Assembly (NCBI GenBank): GCA_027313705.1
Contig: DAHVDE010000085.1
Coordinates: 47,058-111,057, forward strand
Origin: Actinomycetota bacterium
GTDB taxonomy: Bacteria > Actinomycetota > Actinomycetes > Streptosporangiales > Streptosporangiaceae
Length of the DNA stretch: 64,000 nucleotides
Direction: 5' to 3'
Positions 44,614 through 55,100 of the stretch are shown here, one piece after another. The translations under genes and the position numbers were made by a program. How positions within the stretch are numbered: the first letter of the stretch is position 1; each line of letters opens with the position of its first letter. The notes under the pieces are model-generated. The model saw only the letters and a list, made by a program, of their open reading frames with translations. It had not been told where the DNA came from and made no database searches.

Positions 44614-46065
44614 ATGACGCTGCGGAGCGCGCAGGAGGGGCAAGGGCGGGCGCCGTTGCTCTCCCTGGTGAACGTGACGAAGTCTTTCGACGCCACTCAG
44701 GCGCTCCGCGGCGTCAGCCTGACCATCAAGGCGGGCGAGTTCGTCGGCCTCGTCGGCCCGAACGGCGCAGGCAAGTCGACGCTGATCAAGATTCTTGACG
44801 GTGTCTACGGGCCGGACGGCGGGACGATCACGGCTGGCCGGGTCGGAGTGGTGCACCAGGATCTCGGCCTGATCGACTCGCTCACGGTAACCGAGAACCT
44901 GCGCCTTGGCCAGCCGGCACTGTGCTCGGTGCCGCCATTGCTCAGCGCGGTCAGGGAGCGCGACTTTTGCCGGGAGGCGCTGCGCGCGGTCGGACTGCGT
45001 GCCGACCTCGCGCACCGAAGCGTCGAGCGCCTGTCGCTCGGCGAGCGCACCCTGGTCGCGATCGCCAGGACCCTGGCCAGGGGCGCCGAATTGATCGTGG
45101 TCGACGAGGCCACGAGCACACTGCCGCCCAGGGAGTCAGGGTGGCTGATCGACACGCTCAAGGCACGCAGGCTGGCGGGTGCCGCCGTGCTTATGGTGAG
45201 CCACAAACTGGCCGAGATCTTGGGTTGCGCCGACCGGTGCGTGGTACTCGTAGACGGCAAGCTGATCGCGGACGAGCCGATCGAGCGGGTCGATCTGGCC
45301 ACCTTGACCAGGCTGATGTCACGGAGTTCGCAGCAGCAGGCAGGCCCCGAGCGTGCCTGCCGCGTCCCCGCTGGCTCGCCGCTGCTTTCGCTGGCAGGCG
45401 CCTCGACCGCGCTGGCCGGTCCTTTCACGCTCGACGTGCACGCCGGGGAGATCGTCGGCGTGACCGGGCTGGTCGGCTCTGGCCTGTACGAACTGGCGCT
45501 GCTTGCCAGCGGCCGTACCAGGCCGGCCAGCGGCTCAGTGCGCACCGCGGCTGGCGTGCGCGTCGGGCTCTTGCCGCCTGACCGGTCGGCGCAGGGGAGC
45601 TTCCCTGCCGAATCGGTGGCCTGGAACCTCACCATCGGCGGACTGCGGCGCTGGCGAACGCGGGCGGGCACCTTGGACCATCCGGCCGAACTCGGCGCCG
45701 CGCGGGCACTCGCCGTCGAACTCGACGTCAGGCCGCCGAACGTCTCGGCCAGGATGGCCGCGCTCTCCGGTGGCAACCAGCAGAAGGTGCTTCTTGGCCG
45801 GATGCTGCTGGCGCAATCTGACGCGCAGGCCGGCTGCGTCGTGCTGTGCGAGCCGACCAGGGGAGTCGACATCGGTGCCCGCGCCGACATTTACCGGCTG
45901 ATCAGGCAACTGGCAGACCAGGGCATCGGGGTGCTGGTCGTCTCCTCGGACACCGAGGATCTCCTGACGCTGGCCGACCGGGTGGGCGTGGTCGAGAACC
46001 AGTCGTGCCAGCGGACCTGGCGTCCCGATGAGCTGAGCACCGAGCAGATGGCGAGCCTGCTATGA
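44614..46065 (+). CDS. RbsA-like ABC ATPase with two nucleotide-binding domains
   Basis: This 483-residue protein has two ABC domains. The N-terminal one has GPNGAGKST (about 49-57), signature LSLGERTLVA and Walker B LIVVDEA. The C-terminal one has a degenerate Walker A (TGLVGSGLYE), signature LSGGNQQKV and Walker B CVVLCEPTRGVD, as is normal in RbsA. It energises the importer. Confidence 0.92.
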   Translation: MTLRSAQEGQGRAPLLSLVNVTKSFDATQALRGVSLTIKAGEFVGLVGPNGAGKSTLIKILDGVYGPDGGTITAGRVGVVHQDLGLIDSLTVTENLRLGQPALCSVPPLLSAVRERDFCREALRAVGLRADLAHRSVERLSLGERTLVAIARTLARGAELIVVDEATSTLPPRESGWLIDTLKARRLAGAAVLMVSHKLAEILGCADRCVVLVDGKLIADEPIERVDLATLTRLMSRSSQQQAGPERACRVPAGSPLLSLAGASTALAGPFTLDVHAGEIVGVTGLVGSGLYELALLASGRTRPASGSVRTAAGVRVGLLPPDRSAQGSFPAESVAWNLTIGGLRRWRTRAGTLDHPAELGAARALAVELDVRPPNVSARMAALSGGNQQKVLLGRMLLAQSDAQAGCVVLCEPTRGVDIGARADIYRLIRQLADQGIGVLVVSSDTEDLLTLADRVGVVENQSCQRTWRPDELSTEQMASLL

Positions 46066-47243
46066 CACATCCGCGAATATCGATCAGGCGCGCAATCAGG
46101 TCAGAGGCGGTGGTCTCGTCCGCCACGCTCGTCGGGTTCGCGGTCATCCTGCTCGGCGGGTACGGGCTCTGGCTGGGCGGCACGTTCCTGAACACCGGTG
46201 ACCGGGTTTTCGACGTCTACCAGAACGTGTCACCCCTGCTGCTGTCCATCGGCATCGTGGTCGCCTTGTCGGCCGGGCAGTTCGACCTCTCGGCCGGCTC
46301 GATGGCCACCATGTCGGTGTTCTTGACCGTCGGGCTCACCGCACGCCAGGACCTGCCGCTGCCCCTGGTGCTTGTCGTCGTCCTGGCGGTCGGGGTACTC
46401 GGCGGCCTGCTCAACGCCTTCCTCGTGGTCGGCCTGCGCATCAACGCGTTTATCGCGACGCTCGGTACCGGCGCGGTGTTCACCGGTATTTCCGAGCTTT
46501 ACTCCGGCGGCCAGACCATGACCTTTACCACGAACCCGGCCGCCGCCCGCGCGGCGCTTTGGTTCATCGGGCCATCGGGGTTCGGCAGCTTCCAGGCCAA
46601 GCCGCCCGCGGTGGCGACCTGGCTGGTGGTCGCGGGCGTGCTGTGGTGTGCCTGGTCGGCGGCGCGGCTGCACTGGATCGGCGTCACGCATGGGCGGAGA
46701 CGTGACCTGCTGCTCGGTGCCGGCGCGCTCGGCCTGGCCGGGCTGCTCGGAGTTCTCGGAATTCCCGCCCAGTTCAACTGGACGATCCTGGTGCTGCTCG
46801 CCGCGGCGTGCCTGGCCTGGCTGATGCTGGCGCAGACCGCACTTGGCCGTGCCATCTACGCGACCGGAGGTAACCCGGTTGCGGCGCGGCTGGCCGGGAT
46901 CGGGGTTAACCGGCTGATGGTGCTGGCGTTCGCGGTGTCAGGGTTCTTCGCGAGCCTGGCCGGGATCGTGCTCACCGCCACCCAGGGCACCGCGGTGCCA
47001 GGGATAGCCGACGGCTTCCTGCTGCCTGCCTATGCCGCTGCCTTCTTGTCCACCGTGATCATGTCGAGCGGCCGGTTCCACATCTGGGGCACCGTGGCGG
47101 GCGGGCTTGCGGTGGTCTGGGTCGCTCAGGGCCTGGTGATCGGCGGGCTGCCGTTTACCTGGACCGACCTGATTAACGGCGCAGTGCTGATAATCGCCGT
47201 GTCCTTGTCCACCACTTTGCGTCGCGCGCTGGTCGCGCGCTGA
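46062..47243 (+). CDS. RbsC-like ABC transporter permease
   Basis: This 393-residue membrane protein has about ten hydrophobic segments and the family signature ATGGNPVAARLAGIGVNRLM near the middle. AQFDLSAGSMATMSVF-like segment (FDLSAGSM) is typical of ribose-type permeases. Four-base overlap with the ATPase. Confidence 0.92.
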   Translation: MTHPRISIRRAIRSEAVVSSATLVGFAVILLGGYGLWLGGTFLNTGDRVFDVYQNVSPLLLSIGIVVALSAGQFDLSAGSMATMSVFLTVGLTARQDLPLPLVLVVVLAVGVLGGLLNAFLVVGLRINAFIATLGTGAVFTGISELYSGGQTMTFTTNPAAARAALWFIGPSGFGSFQAKPPAVATWLVVAGVLWCAWSAARLHWIGVTHGRRRDLLLGAGALGLAGLLGVLGIPAQFNWTILVLLAAACLAWLMLAQTALGRAIYATGGNPVAARLAGIGVNRLMVLAFAVSGFFASLAGIVLTATQGTAVPGIADGFLLPAYAAAFLSTVIMSSGRFHIWGTVAGGLAVVWVAQGLVIGGLPFTWTDLINGAVLIIAVSLSTTLRRALVAR

Positions 47244-47263
47244 CCCCTCGTAAGGAGATTTTC

Positions 47264-47917
47264 GTGCCGCGATTGCGTCAGGTGAGCCGCCAAGAGGCGA
47301 AGGAAGAGGTCGTGCTCGCGTCCTATCAGCGGTTGTTCGGTGACCGCGACCCGGTGGCCGCGCCAGGCACCGCGACCGGCACCACGGGTGACTGGTGGAC
47401 CACCTTCGCGCTGGTGCCCGACGTGCTGCGGCACGCGGTGCGAGGCTTCGCGCTCTATTCGAGCCCCAAGCGGTCGCTGCCGCCCCAGTTGCGCGAGCTT
47501 GCCCAGACCAGAGCGGGCTGGGCGACCGGCAGCCAGTTCGTGTTCTCCCAGCACTGCAAGTCGTGCCGCGGCGTCGGAATCTCAGAAGGCAAGATCGCCG
47601 CCATCCCTTCTTGGCAGGTCAGTGAGGAGTTCAGTCCGGCCGAGCGCGCAGTCCTGGCGTACGCCGACGGGCTGGCACTTGACGGAGGCCGGATCGCCGA
47701 TCAGGTTTTCGCCGCGCTGCGCTCCCATCTGACTGACGAGCAGATACTCGAGCTGACCTACATAACCTCGCTTTACGTGATGCACGCGATCATGTCGCGG
47801 GCGTTGCGCACCGAATTCGACGACCGGCCTGAGCCGGTCACCGAGGTCGCGGCGCCGCAGACGTTCTCGGCTCGCGACCTCGCCGTCGACCTCGCCGGTC
47901 CAGGGCAGGGCACGTGA
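47264..47917 (+). CDS. Carboxymuconolactone decarboxylase/AhpD-like protein
   Basis: This 217-residue protein has the AhpD-like fold. It carries QHCKSCRGVG, a CxxC pair in the position of the AhpD redox centre, and AYADGLALDGGRIADQVF in the second half. Function may be peroxide reduction or ring decarboxylation; no assignment is possible. GTG 47264 preceded by AAGGAG. Confidence 0.75.
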   Translation: MPRLRQVSRQEAKEEVVLASYQRLFGDRDPVAAPGTATGTTGDWWTTFALVPDVLRHAVRGFALYSSPKRSLPPQLRELAQTRAGWATGSQFVFSQHCKSCRGVGISEGKIAAIPSWQVSEEFSPAERAVLAYADGLALDGGRIADQVFAALRSHLTDEQILELTYITSLYVMHAIMSRALRTEFDDRPEPVTEVAAPQTFSARDLAVDLAGPGQGT

Positions 47918-49032
47918 GCGTGCCAGGGGTACTCGACGACGAGGATCGTCAGGCCCTGCGGGCGGTAACCAGGCGTTACCTCCAGGACACGGTCGACCAC
48001 ACGAATACCTCCACGGTGCTCGCGGCGGCCGAGTTCGATCGTTCACGCTGGTCGCAGATGGCGACGCAACTTGGCTTGCAGGGGACGGGGATCAGCGAAA
48101 GCGCCGGCGGCGCCGGACTCGGGCTGCCCGAGTGCCTGCTCGTCCACGAGGAGCTTGGCCGTGCGCTTTACCCTGGCCCGTTTCTCGGCACGGTTGGCCA
48201 GGTAGTGCCTGGCCTGCAGGCGGTGCGCAGCCAGGAAGCCGCTCTCGAACTGCTCGGGCAGATCGCGGCCGGCCGGCTGACGGCTGCGGCGGCTCTGCCG
48301 CCGCAGACTGGCGCCGCGATCCTGACCTGCGACGACAGCGGCCGGGTGACAGGGACACTGCCGTGCGTGGTCGAGGCGCCGCTGGCCGACGGGTTCCTGG
48401 TGGCCGCCGCGGGTCCAGCCGGGCCCCGCCTGCTCTGGGCGGAAAGCGCCGGGCCGCGGGTCACGGTCGAGCGCCTTTCTGCCGTCGACCTGACCAGGCA
48501 GCTGGGGCGGGTCAGCTTCGAGGGCACTGCCGCGCAGGCCATCGCCAGCGGGCCGGCGGCGCGGCAGGCGATCGCCGAGATGCGGCGCGGCACGATGCTC
48601 GCGCTGATCGCCGAGTGCGTCGGGGTGGCAGGCCGTGCGCTCGAGATGGCTGTCGGCTACGTGGCGAGCCGGCATCAGTTCGGTCGCCCGATCGGCTCCT
48701 TCCAGGCCATCAAGCACCGCTGCGCCGAGCTCCTGATCAGGCTGGAAGCGGCGAGGTCAGCGCTGGCGCTTGCGCTTTCGCCCGCGCGCTCGGCCGTGGA
48801 AGCCGAGGCGAGGCTGGCTGCGGCACGGATCTGCGCCGGGGAAGCCGCTTTCTTCATCGCCAACGAGAACATCCACCTGCACGGCGGCATCGGCTTCACC
48901 TGGGAATACCCGGCCCATTTGTATTACCGGCGCGCCAAGTCGAACCAGCAGCTACTCGACTCAGCCGGCGGCCAGCGCAAGCACCTGGCCGCCACCGTCT
49001 ATGCGCTTTACGCGGAACAGGAAGGTGCCTAG
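47914..49032 (+). CDS. Acyl-CoA dehydrogenase (FadE-like)
   Basis: This 372-residue acyl-CoA dehydrogenase has the C-terminal segment HLHGGIGFTWEYPAHLYYRRA. It is shorter and more divergent than the first ACAD of the cluster. In actinobacterial sterol catabolism such subunits work as pairs, so a heteromer with another ACAD is possible. GTG 47914 overlaps the previous stop by four bases. Confidence 0.88.
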   Translation: MSVPGVLDDEDRQALRAVTRRYLQDTVDHTNTSTVLAAAEFDRSRWSQMATQLGLQGTGISESAGGAGLGLPECLLVHEELGRALYPGPFLGTVGQVVPGLQAVRSQEAALELLGQIAAGRLTAAAALPPQTGAAILTCDDSGRVTGTLPCVVEAPLADGFLVAAAGPAGPRLLWAESAGPRVTVERLSAVDLTRQLGRVSFEGTAAQAIASGPAARQAIAEMRRGTMLALIAECVGVAGRALEMAVGYVASRHQFGRPIGSFQAIKHRCAELLIRLEAARSALALALSPARSAVEAEARLAAARICAGEAAFFIANENIHLHGGIGFTWEYPAHLYYRRAKSNQQLLDSAGGQRKHLAATVYALYAEQEGA

Positions 49033-49328
49033 TGATTCTGGTAACGGCGAAAATGCGGTGCCTGGCAGGCGCCGGGGACGAGTTCGTCGCGGCGGCTCTG
49101 CTGGTCACCGCGCCAACGCTCGCCGAACCCGGCTGCATCTCCTATTCGTGCCTGCGTGACATCGCCGACCCGTCGGTCTTCATGTTCGTAGAGGAGTGGG
49201 CCGACCTCGAGGCGCTCGGCGCGCACGCGGCCAGCGAGCACCTTGCGGCGTTCAGGGCGGCAGCGGCCACGCTGCTGGCGAACCAGGAGGTCACGCTCCA
49301 CACGGTAGCGAAAAGCCGCACGCTGTGA
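49032..49328 (+). CDS. ABM-domain monooxygenase-like protein
   Basis: This 98-residue protein has the antibiotic-biosynthesis-monooxygenase fold (ILVTAKMRCLAGAGDEFV, then EPGCISYSCLRD, and FMFVEEWADLEALGAHAASEHLAAF). Members act as cofactor-free oxygenases or stress proteins. GTG 49032 overlaps the ACAD stop by one base. Confidence 0.85.
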   Translation: MILVTAKMRCLAGAGDEFVAAALLVTAPTLAEPGCISYSCLRDIADPSVFMFVEEWADLEALGAHAASEHLAAFRAAAATLLANQEVTLHTVAKSRTL

Positions 49329-50071
49329 GCCTGCTCGATGGCCGGTGCGCGATCGTCTCAGGAGCGGCGAGGGGCCAGGGTGCGGCGGAGGCACGGGCAC
49401 TGGCCGCCGAGGGCGCCTTCGTCGTGCTCGGTGACATTCTCGACGATCAGGGCCGTGCGGTCGCCGCCGAGATCGGCGGGCAGGCCAGGTATGCCAGGCT
49501 CGACGTCACCTCGGCGAAGGACTGGGACGCGGCGGTCGCTCTGGCCGAGCGCGAGTTCGGGCGGGTGCAGATCCTGGTCAACAACGCGGGCGTCTTGCGG
49601 CACGGCCCGGTGCAGTCGACGAGCCCGCAGGACTTCTGCGCCGTGCTCGACGTCAACTTGCTCGGCACCTATCTCGGGATCAGGGCCGTGCTCGACAGCA
49701 TGCGCGCCGCCGGCGGCGGCTCGATCGTGAACATCTCCTCGGTTGGCGGCATGCTGGGGACTCCAGGAGCGGTAGCCTACGTGACCAGCAAATGGGCGGT
49801 CCGCGGCCTGACCAAGGCAGCGGCATCGGACCTGGCCCGATTCGGCATCAGGGTCAACTCGGTTCACCCCGGCGCGATCGCGACCGACATGATCGCCGAC
49901 GGCGGCTTCGACGCGGAACGGTTCATAGAGGGGCACAAGGCGCGCATGCCGATCCGCCGGATGGGCGTGCCGGAGGACGTCGCGTCCGTTGCCGTGTTCC
50001 TGGCCGGGCCGAACAGCTCCTATATGACCGGCGCCGAACTGGCCGTGGACGGCGGCTGGCTAATTAGCTGA
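49325..50071 (+). CDS. Short-chain dehydrogenase/reductase
   Basis: This 248-residue classical SDR has the cofactor motif GAARGQGAAEA, NNAG, catalytic Ser in NISSVGGM and YVTSK (Tyr/Lys pair). It is similar to 3-oxoacyl reductases and hydroxysteroid dehydrogenases. GTG 49325 overlaps the ABM stop; last gene of the cluster. Confidence 0.93.
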   Translation: MSLLDGRCAIVSGAARGQGAAEARALAAEGAFVVLGDILDDQGRAVAAEIGGQARYARLDVTSAKDWDAAVALAEREFGRVQILVNNAGVLRHGPVQSTSPQDFCAVLDVNLLGTYLGIRAVLDSMRAAGGGSIVNISSVGGMLGTPGAVAYVTSKWAVRGLTKAAASDLARFGIRVNSVHPGAIATDMIADGGFDAERFIEGHKARMPIRRMGVPEDVASVAVFLAGPNSSYMTGAELAVDGGWLIS

Positions 50072-50122
50072 ACCTGAAGGCAACCACTGGTTGGCGGTGC
50101 TCGCTGGTAGCCTCTTGCCCTC

Positions 50123-51868
50123 GTGAGCGAGCGTGCCCTTGAGCCATTGACGAGTCCTGTCCAGATACCTGCACAAGCGAGTCACGTGCGGGCGGACCTC
50201 TTGCCTGGTTTGCGTGGCTGGCAGCGGGACGCCTGGGCGGCATATTTCCGGCAGCCGCGTCGTGACTTCCTGCTTTCGGCGACGCCTGGCGCAGGCAAGA
50301 CGCTCTGGGCCCTCACGATCGCCGCTGAACTGCTGGCCAGGCGCGAGATCCTCGCACTGACCGTGGTCACGCCAACCGAGCACCTGAAGTATCAGTGGGC
50401 GCAGGCCGCGGCGCGGCTTGGCATCGCCCTCGACGCCTCGTACCGCAACTCGCAGGGCAGGGCGAGCGCCGACTACACCGGAGTGGTCGTGACCTACGCA
50501 CAGGTGGCCGCCCACCCTGCCCTGCACAGGCAGCGCACGGAGGGCCGCCCGGCGCTGGTGATCTTCGACGAGGTCCACCACGCGGGCGACTCGCTCTCCT
50601 GGGGCGAGGCGGTGCGGGAAGCCTTCGAGCCGGCCAGGAAACGGCTGGCGATGACCGGCACGCCCTTTCGCAGCGACGCCAATCAGATCCCTTTCGTCAC
50701 CTACCAAGTCGAGCCGGACGGCAGCAGGCGCAGTTGCGCCGACTATTCCTACAGTTACGGCCCCGCGCTTCGCGACGGAGTGGTCAGGCCGGTCATCTTC
50801 CTCGCTTACTCGGGGCAGATGCGCTGGCAGACCAGAGCGGGCGATGAACTCACGGCGACACTCGGCGAGCCGCTGACCGCCGACTTGACCGCTCAGGCGC
50901 TGCGCACCGCGCTCGACCCGAGCGGTGAATGGGTAGCGCGGGTGATCGAGGCCGCCGACCGCCGCCTTTCGCAGATCCGCAAGGGCATGCCGGATGCGGC
51001 CGGGCTCGTCATCGCCACCGACCACGACGACGCGCGCGCCTATGCCGGGCTGCTCAAGAAGGTCACCGGGCGCAAGGCCGTCGTTGTCCTGTCAGACGAT
51101 CCGGCCGCAAGCAAGAAGATCGGTGCCTTCGCGGCCTCTGACGACAGGTGGCTGGTCGCCGTCCGCATGGTGTCAGAGGGGGTGGACATACCGCGGCTGG
51201 CGGTCGGCGTCTACGCGACCAGCGTGAGCACGGCCATGTTTTTTGCCCAGGCGGTAGGCAGATTCGTCCGGGCCAGGAGGCGCGGGGAAACCGCCTCGGT
51301 TTTCCTGCCATCAGTCCCCGTGCTGCTCGGGTACGCGGCCGAACTCGAAACCGAGCGCGATCACGTGCTCAAGATCAGGCCGGGCGAGCAAGACGAGGAA
51401 CTCGCGATCGCGCGCGCTCAGCAGCGTCACGACCACGCCGACGCGGAGGAAGCGCCTTTCCTTGCGCTCGCCGCGACCGCGCACTTCGACCGGGTGCTTT
51501 ACGACGGCGGCGAATTCGGCGCCTCGCCGGAAGACGAGGACTTCATCGGGCTGCCTGGCCTGCTCGAGCCCGAGCAGGTCGCGCTCTTGCTCAGGCAGCG
51601 CCACGCCGACCAGGTGAGAAAGCAGCGAGTCGAGCCGCACGCTTCGCCTCGCGTGGCGCCGCCGCCAGCGGGCCAGATTCTGACGGCGCTGCGCAAGGAA
51701 CTGAACGGCCTGGTTGCGGCCAGGCATCACCAGACCGGGCAGTCGCACGGCGCGATCCACGCCGAACTCCGCCGCAGTTGCGGCGGCCCGGCCGTGCCGC
51801 AGGCGACCTCGGTGCAGATCAGTGCGAGGATCGAGCTCATCAAGCGCTGGAATACGGCGCGGCGCTGA
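50123..51868 (+). CDS. DEAD/DEAH-box helicase (superfamily 2)
   Basis: This 581-residue helicase has Walker A ATPGAGKTL (about 54-62), DEVHH box (VIFDEVHHAGDS), motif III-like MTGTPFRSD and C-terminal motif VSEGVDIPRL with AVGRFVRARR. It resembles actinobacterial SF2 helicases of about this size whose role (probably DNA repair or RNA) is not established. Starts at GTG 50123. It is not functionally linked to the catabolic cluster before it. Confidence 0.88.
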   Translation: MSERALEPLTSPVQIPAQASHVRADLLPGLRGWQRDAWAAYFRQPRRDFLLSATPGAGKTLWALTIAAELLARREILALTVVTPTEHLKYQWAQAAARLGIALDASYRNSQGRASADYTGVVVTYAQVAAHPALHRQRTEGRPALVIFDEVHHAGDSLSWGEAVREAFEPARKRLAMTGTPFRSDANQIPFVTYQVEPDGSRRSCADYSYSYGPALRDGVVRPVIFLAYSGQMRWQTRAGDELTATLGEPLTADLTAQALRTALDPSGEWVARVIEAADRRLSQIRKGMPDAAGLVIATDHDDARAYAGLLKKVTGRKAVVVLSDDPAASKKIGAFAASDDRWLVAVRMVSEGVDIPRLAVGVYATSVSTAMFFAQAVGRFVRARRRGETASVFLPSVPVLLGYAAELETERDHVLKIRPGEQDEELAIARAQQRHDHADAEEAPFLALAATAHFDRVLYDGGEFGASPEDEDFIGLPGLLEPEQVALLLRQRHADQVRKQRVEPHASPRVAPPPAGQILTALRKELNGLVAARHHQTGQSHGAIHAELRRSCGGPAVPQATSVQISARIELIKRWNTARR

Positions 51869-52101
51869 GCCAGGGCGGCCAATAATCTGATATTACGGAT
51901 ATTGAAACCTATCTTGCCTGCGTCGATCATCATTCCCATTACTTCGCAATTCGCTTCCTGCGTTTCGGCATGCTGAACTAAGGCCACCGCCTGTTACTTG
52001 AATGGATATAGAGCCGGGGTGTACCGTCAGGACGGATTTCTCTGCCGCCTGTCTGCGGCCGATCAGCAAGTGTGCGCCAAGCTGGCGAGGAGGCTGGCAT
52101 T
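51869..52101. promoter_or_regulatory. AT-rich leader upstream of giant surface protein
   Basis: This intergenic stretch is distinctly richer in A+T than its surroundings. It includes two GATATT repeats separated by ACG at 51888-51902. It must contain the promoter of the 1702-residue protein. A GAGGAGG ribosome site at 52087-52093 precedes the TTG at 52102. Confidence 0.5.
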
Positions 52102-55100
52102 TTGGAGGGGACCCGCCGCCTGGCGAGGATTAGTGTGCTTTCAGTGGTTGCCGGAGTGATAGCGGCGACGTCGATGGTCACATTCTCGCCGCATGCGCAG
52201 GCCAATTCGACTCCGGCCCCGGTGCCGATGGCCTTTGCGTGCGCACTGAAGAGCAACGGCCTGATGAGCTACCTGGCGGCACCGCCTGCTCACGATCCGA
52301 CCCAGGACTCGGTGCCGCCGCCCGCGCCGCAGTGCCAGAGCGACGCGAGGCGACTGAAGATCGGGCCAGGCCTGGTCTACGCGTGCGTCCACCCCGACCT
52401 CCAGGTCTTCAACGTGCAGGCACTCAGCGACTGCTCGAGCCGGCCGGGGTATCGCGCCCTGATCTTGCCTCCGCCGAGGTTGCCTGTCCGCTTCTGCGCG
52501 CTCACCACTACCGGCGTTCTCGAATACCTGCTGATCGACCACTTGTGCACCGAAGGGCACTTCCTTGTCGAGGTGTCGCCCTACCACTATCCGCCCATTT
52601 TGGCCAATGTGGGCCGCGGCGTGCTGCATTACTTCGCCGGGGCGCCGGGAATCCATGTGACCTCGACCCTGATGGTGCGTTCCCTGGAGTCGAGGACTCT
52701 GCTCGGCGCCACGGTGCGGATCACCTCAGGACTCGTGCCTGCCGATGACGCGCTGTCCTACACCGGCAGGGCCGGCATCAGCGGCACGTACAACCCGAGC
52801 ACGGGGGTACTCTCGCTCGCCGGGACCGCGACGCTGGCCAATTACCAGGCGGTGCTGCGATCGGTTACCTACCGGGACTCCAACGGCAAATCGGCCGCGA
52901 CCGGGGTACGCGCGATCAGCTTCCAGGTCAACGACGGCTCGAGCCTCAATAACCTCAGCAATACGGTCTACCGCAGGATCGTTGTCAAGGCCAATACGCC
53001 GCCGGCCGCGGGTCACGTATCGGCGTCGACCGGCAAGCACACCGCGATCGACATCAACGTCCTCGCCAGCGCCAGCGATGGCGACGGCGACACCTTGACG
53101 GTGACCGCGGTCAACACCGCAGGAACCAAGGGCGCGGTGTCGATCAACCCAGACGGCACGATCCACTACGACCCGAATGGTCAGTTCAACAGCCTGGCTA
53201 AGGGACAGACCGCTACCGACACCTTCGGCTACACGGTGTCAGACGGCTTCAGCACTGCCTCGGCGACCGTTACGGTCACGATCAGCGGCGTGAACGACCC
53301 GCCGGTGATTTCAGGTATCGAGACCAGCCCGCTGAGTTACCGCTCCCAGAGCGCGGCGGTCGCGATCACCAGTTCGCTCACCTTGAGCGACGACGACGCG
53401 AGCTCGCTGACCGGCGCGACCGTGTCGATTACCTCAGGCCTCGAATCTGGCGCTGACCAGCTTGCGTTCACTAACCAGAACGGGATCACCGGCAGCTACG
53501 ACGCGAGCACCGGGGTGCTGACGCTGGCCGGCAGCGCCTCGCTGGCCGACTACCAGGCCGCACTGCGGTCTGTCCAGTTCTCGACCACCGACAGCTCGGC
53601 GAGCCCGGCGGCGCGCGTGGTCGCCTTCGTGGTGACCGACTCCACCGGGACAAGCAGCACCGGAACCGCGCAGCGTACGATCGACGTCACCGTGGCGCAC
53701 CAGGCGCCGGTACTCGCGAACATCGAGTCGAGCACGATCTCGTATTACGCGGGGACGCCTGGGGTAGCGGTCACCTCGGCCCTGACGGTCAGTTCGTCTG
53801 ACGCCACCACGCTGGCAGGAGCCACGGTGACGATCAGTTCCGGGTTCGTCCCGACCCAGGACACGCTAGCTTTCACTAACCAGAACGGCATCACCGGCAG
53901 TTTCGACGCGACAACGGGCGTGCTGATCTTGACCGGCACGGCGTCGCTGGCCGATTACCAGGCGGCGTTGCAGTCAGTGACCTTCGCCGACTCCAACGGC
54001 CTTTCCGCCACGGCGGGCAACCGCACGATCAGCTTCCAGGTCGACGACGGATCCTCTGGCAACAACCTGAGCAACACGGTCTCGCGTACCGTCGACGTGA
54101 TGCCGAACAGCCCGCCGGTCGCTGTCAACGCGGTCGCGTCGACCGGCAAGCACACCGCGATCGACATCAACGTGCTGTCGGGCGCCAGCGACCCCGATGG
54201 CGACCCGCTGACAGTGACCTCGCTGAACACGACGGGCACGCTCGGCTCGGTGTCGATCAACCCGAACGGCACGATCCACTACGACCCGAACGGCCAGTTC
54301 AACGGCCTGAGCCAGGGCCAGTCCGGGACCGATCAGTTCGGCTTCACGGTCTCTGACGGCTTCTTCACCTCCTCGGCGACCGTGACGGTCACGATCACCG
54401 GCGTCAACGACCCGCCGGTCGTCTCGAACGTCGAGACCAGTGCGCTGAGCTACCGGGCGCAGGACCCTGCGGTTGCGATCACCAGCACGCTGACGGTGAG
54501 CGACGACGACGACGCGACGATCGCCAGCGCGACGGTCTCGATCACCTCAGGCTTCACCTCAGGTGCGGATGTGCTGTCGTTCACGAACCAGAACGGGATC
54601 ACCGGCAGCTACGACGCCAGCACCGGCGTGCTGACCCTGAGCGGTGCCGCGTCGCTCGCGGACTACCAGGCCGCGCTGCGCTCGGTCGAATTCTCGACCA
54701 GCGACAGTTCGGCCAGCCCGGCAAACCGGGTGGTCTCGTTCGCGGTGACCGACTCGATCGGCGCCGCAAGCACCAGCGCGGCGCAGCGCACCATCGACGT
54801 CAGCGAGGCCAACCAGCCGCCGACTGCCGTGAACCACACCTACAGCGCGGTCGGCAACACCCCGCTCGGGGTCGGCACGACTCCGTCAGGGCCGGCGGCG
54901 ACCGTCAGCGGCAGCGTGCTGAACGGCGACAGCGACCCGGATTCCACGAGTCCGCTCAGCGTCACAGGGAACACCAACCCGGCGCACGGCACGGTCACGA
55001 TGAACCCCGACGGCACGTTTACCTATGTGCCCGACGCCGGCTACTCGGGACCCGACAGCTTCCAGTACACGATCACCGACAGCGACGATCCAGCCAACCC

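Noticed and set aside
52102..54815. CRISPR-like or phage-derived repeats
   Set aside because: The repeats are long, in frame and encode Ig/cadherin-like domains; no short direct repeat with unique spacers exists in the window.
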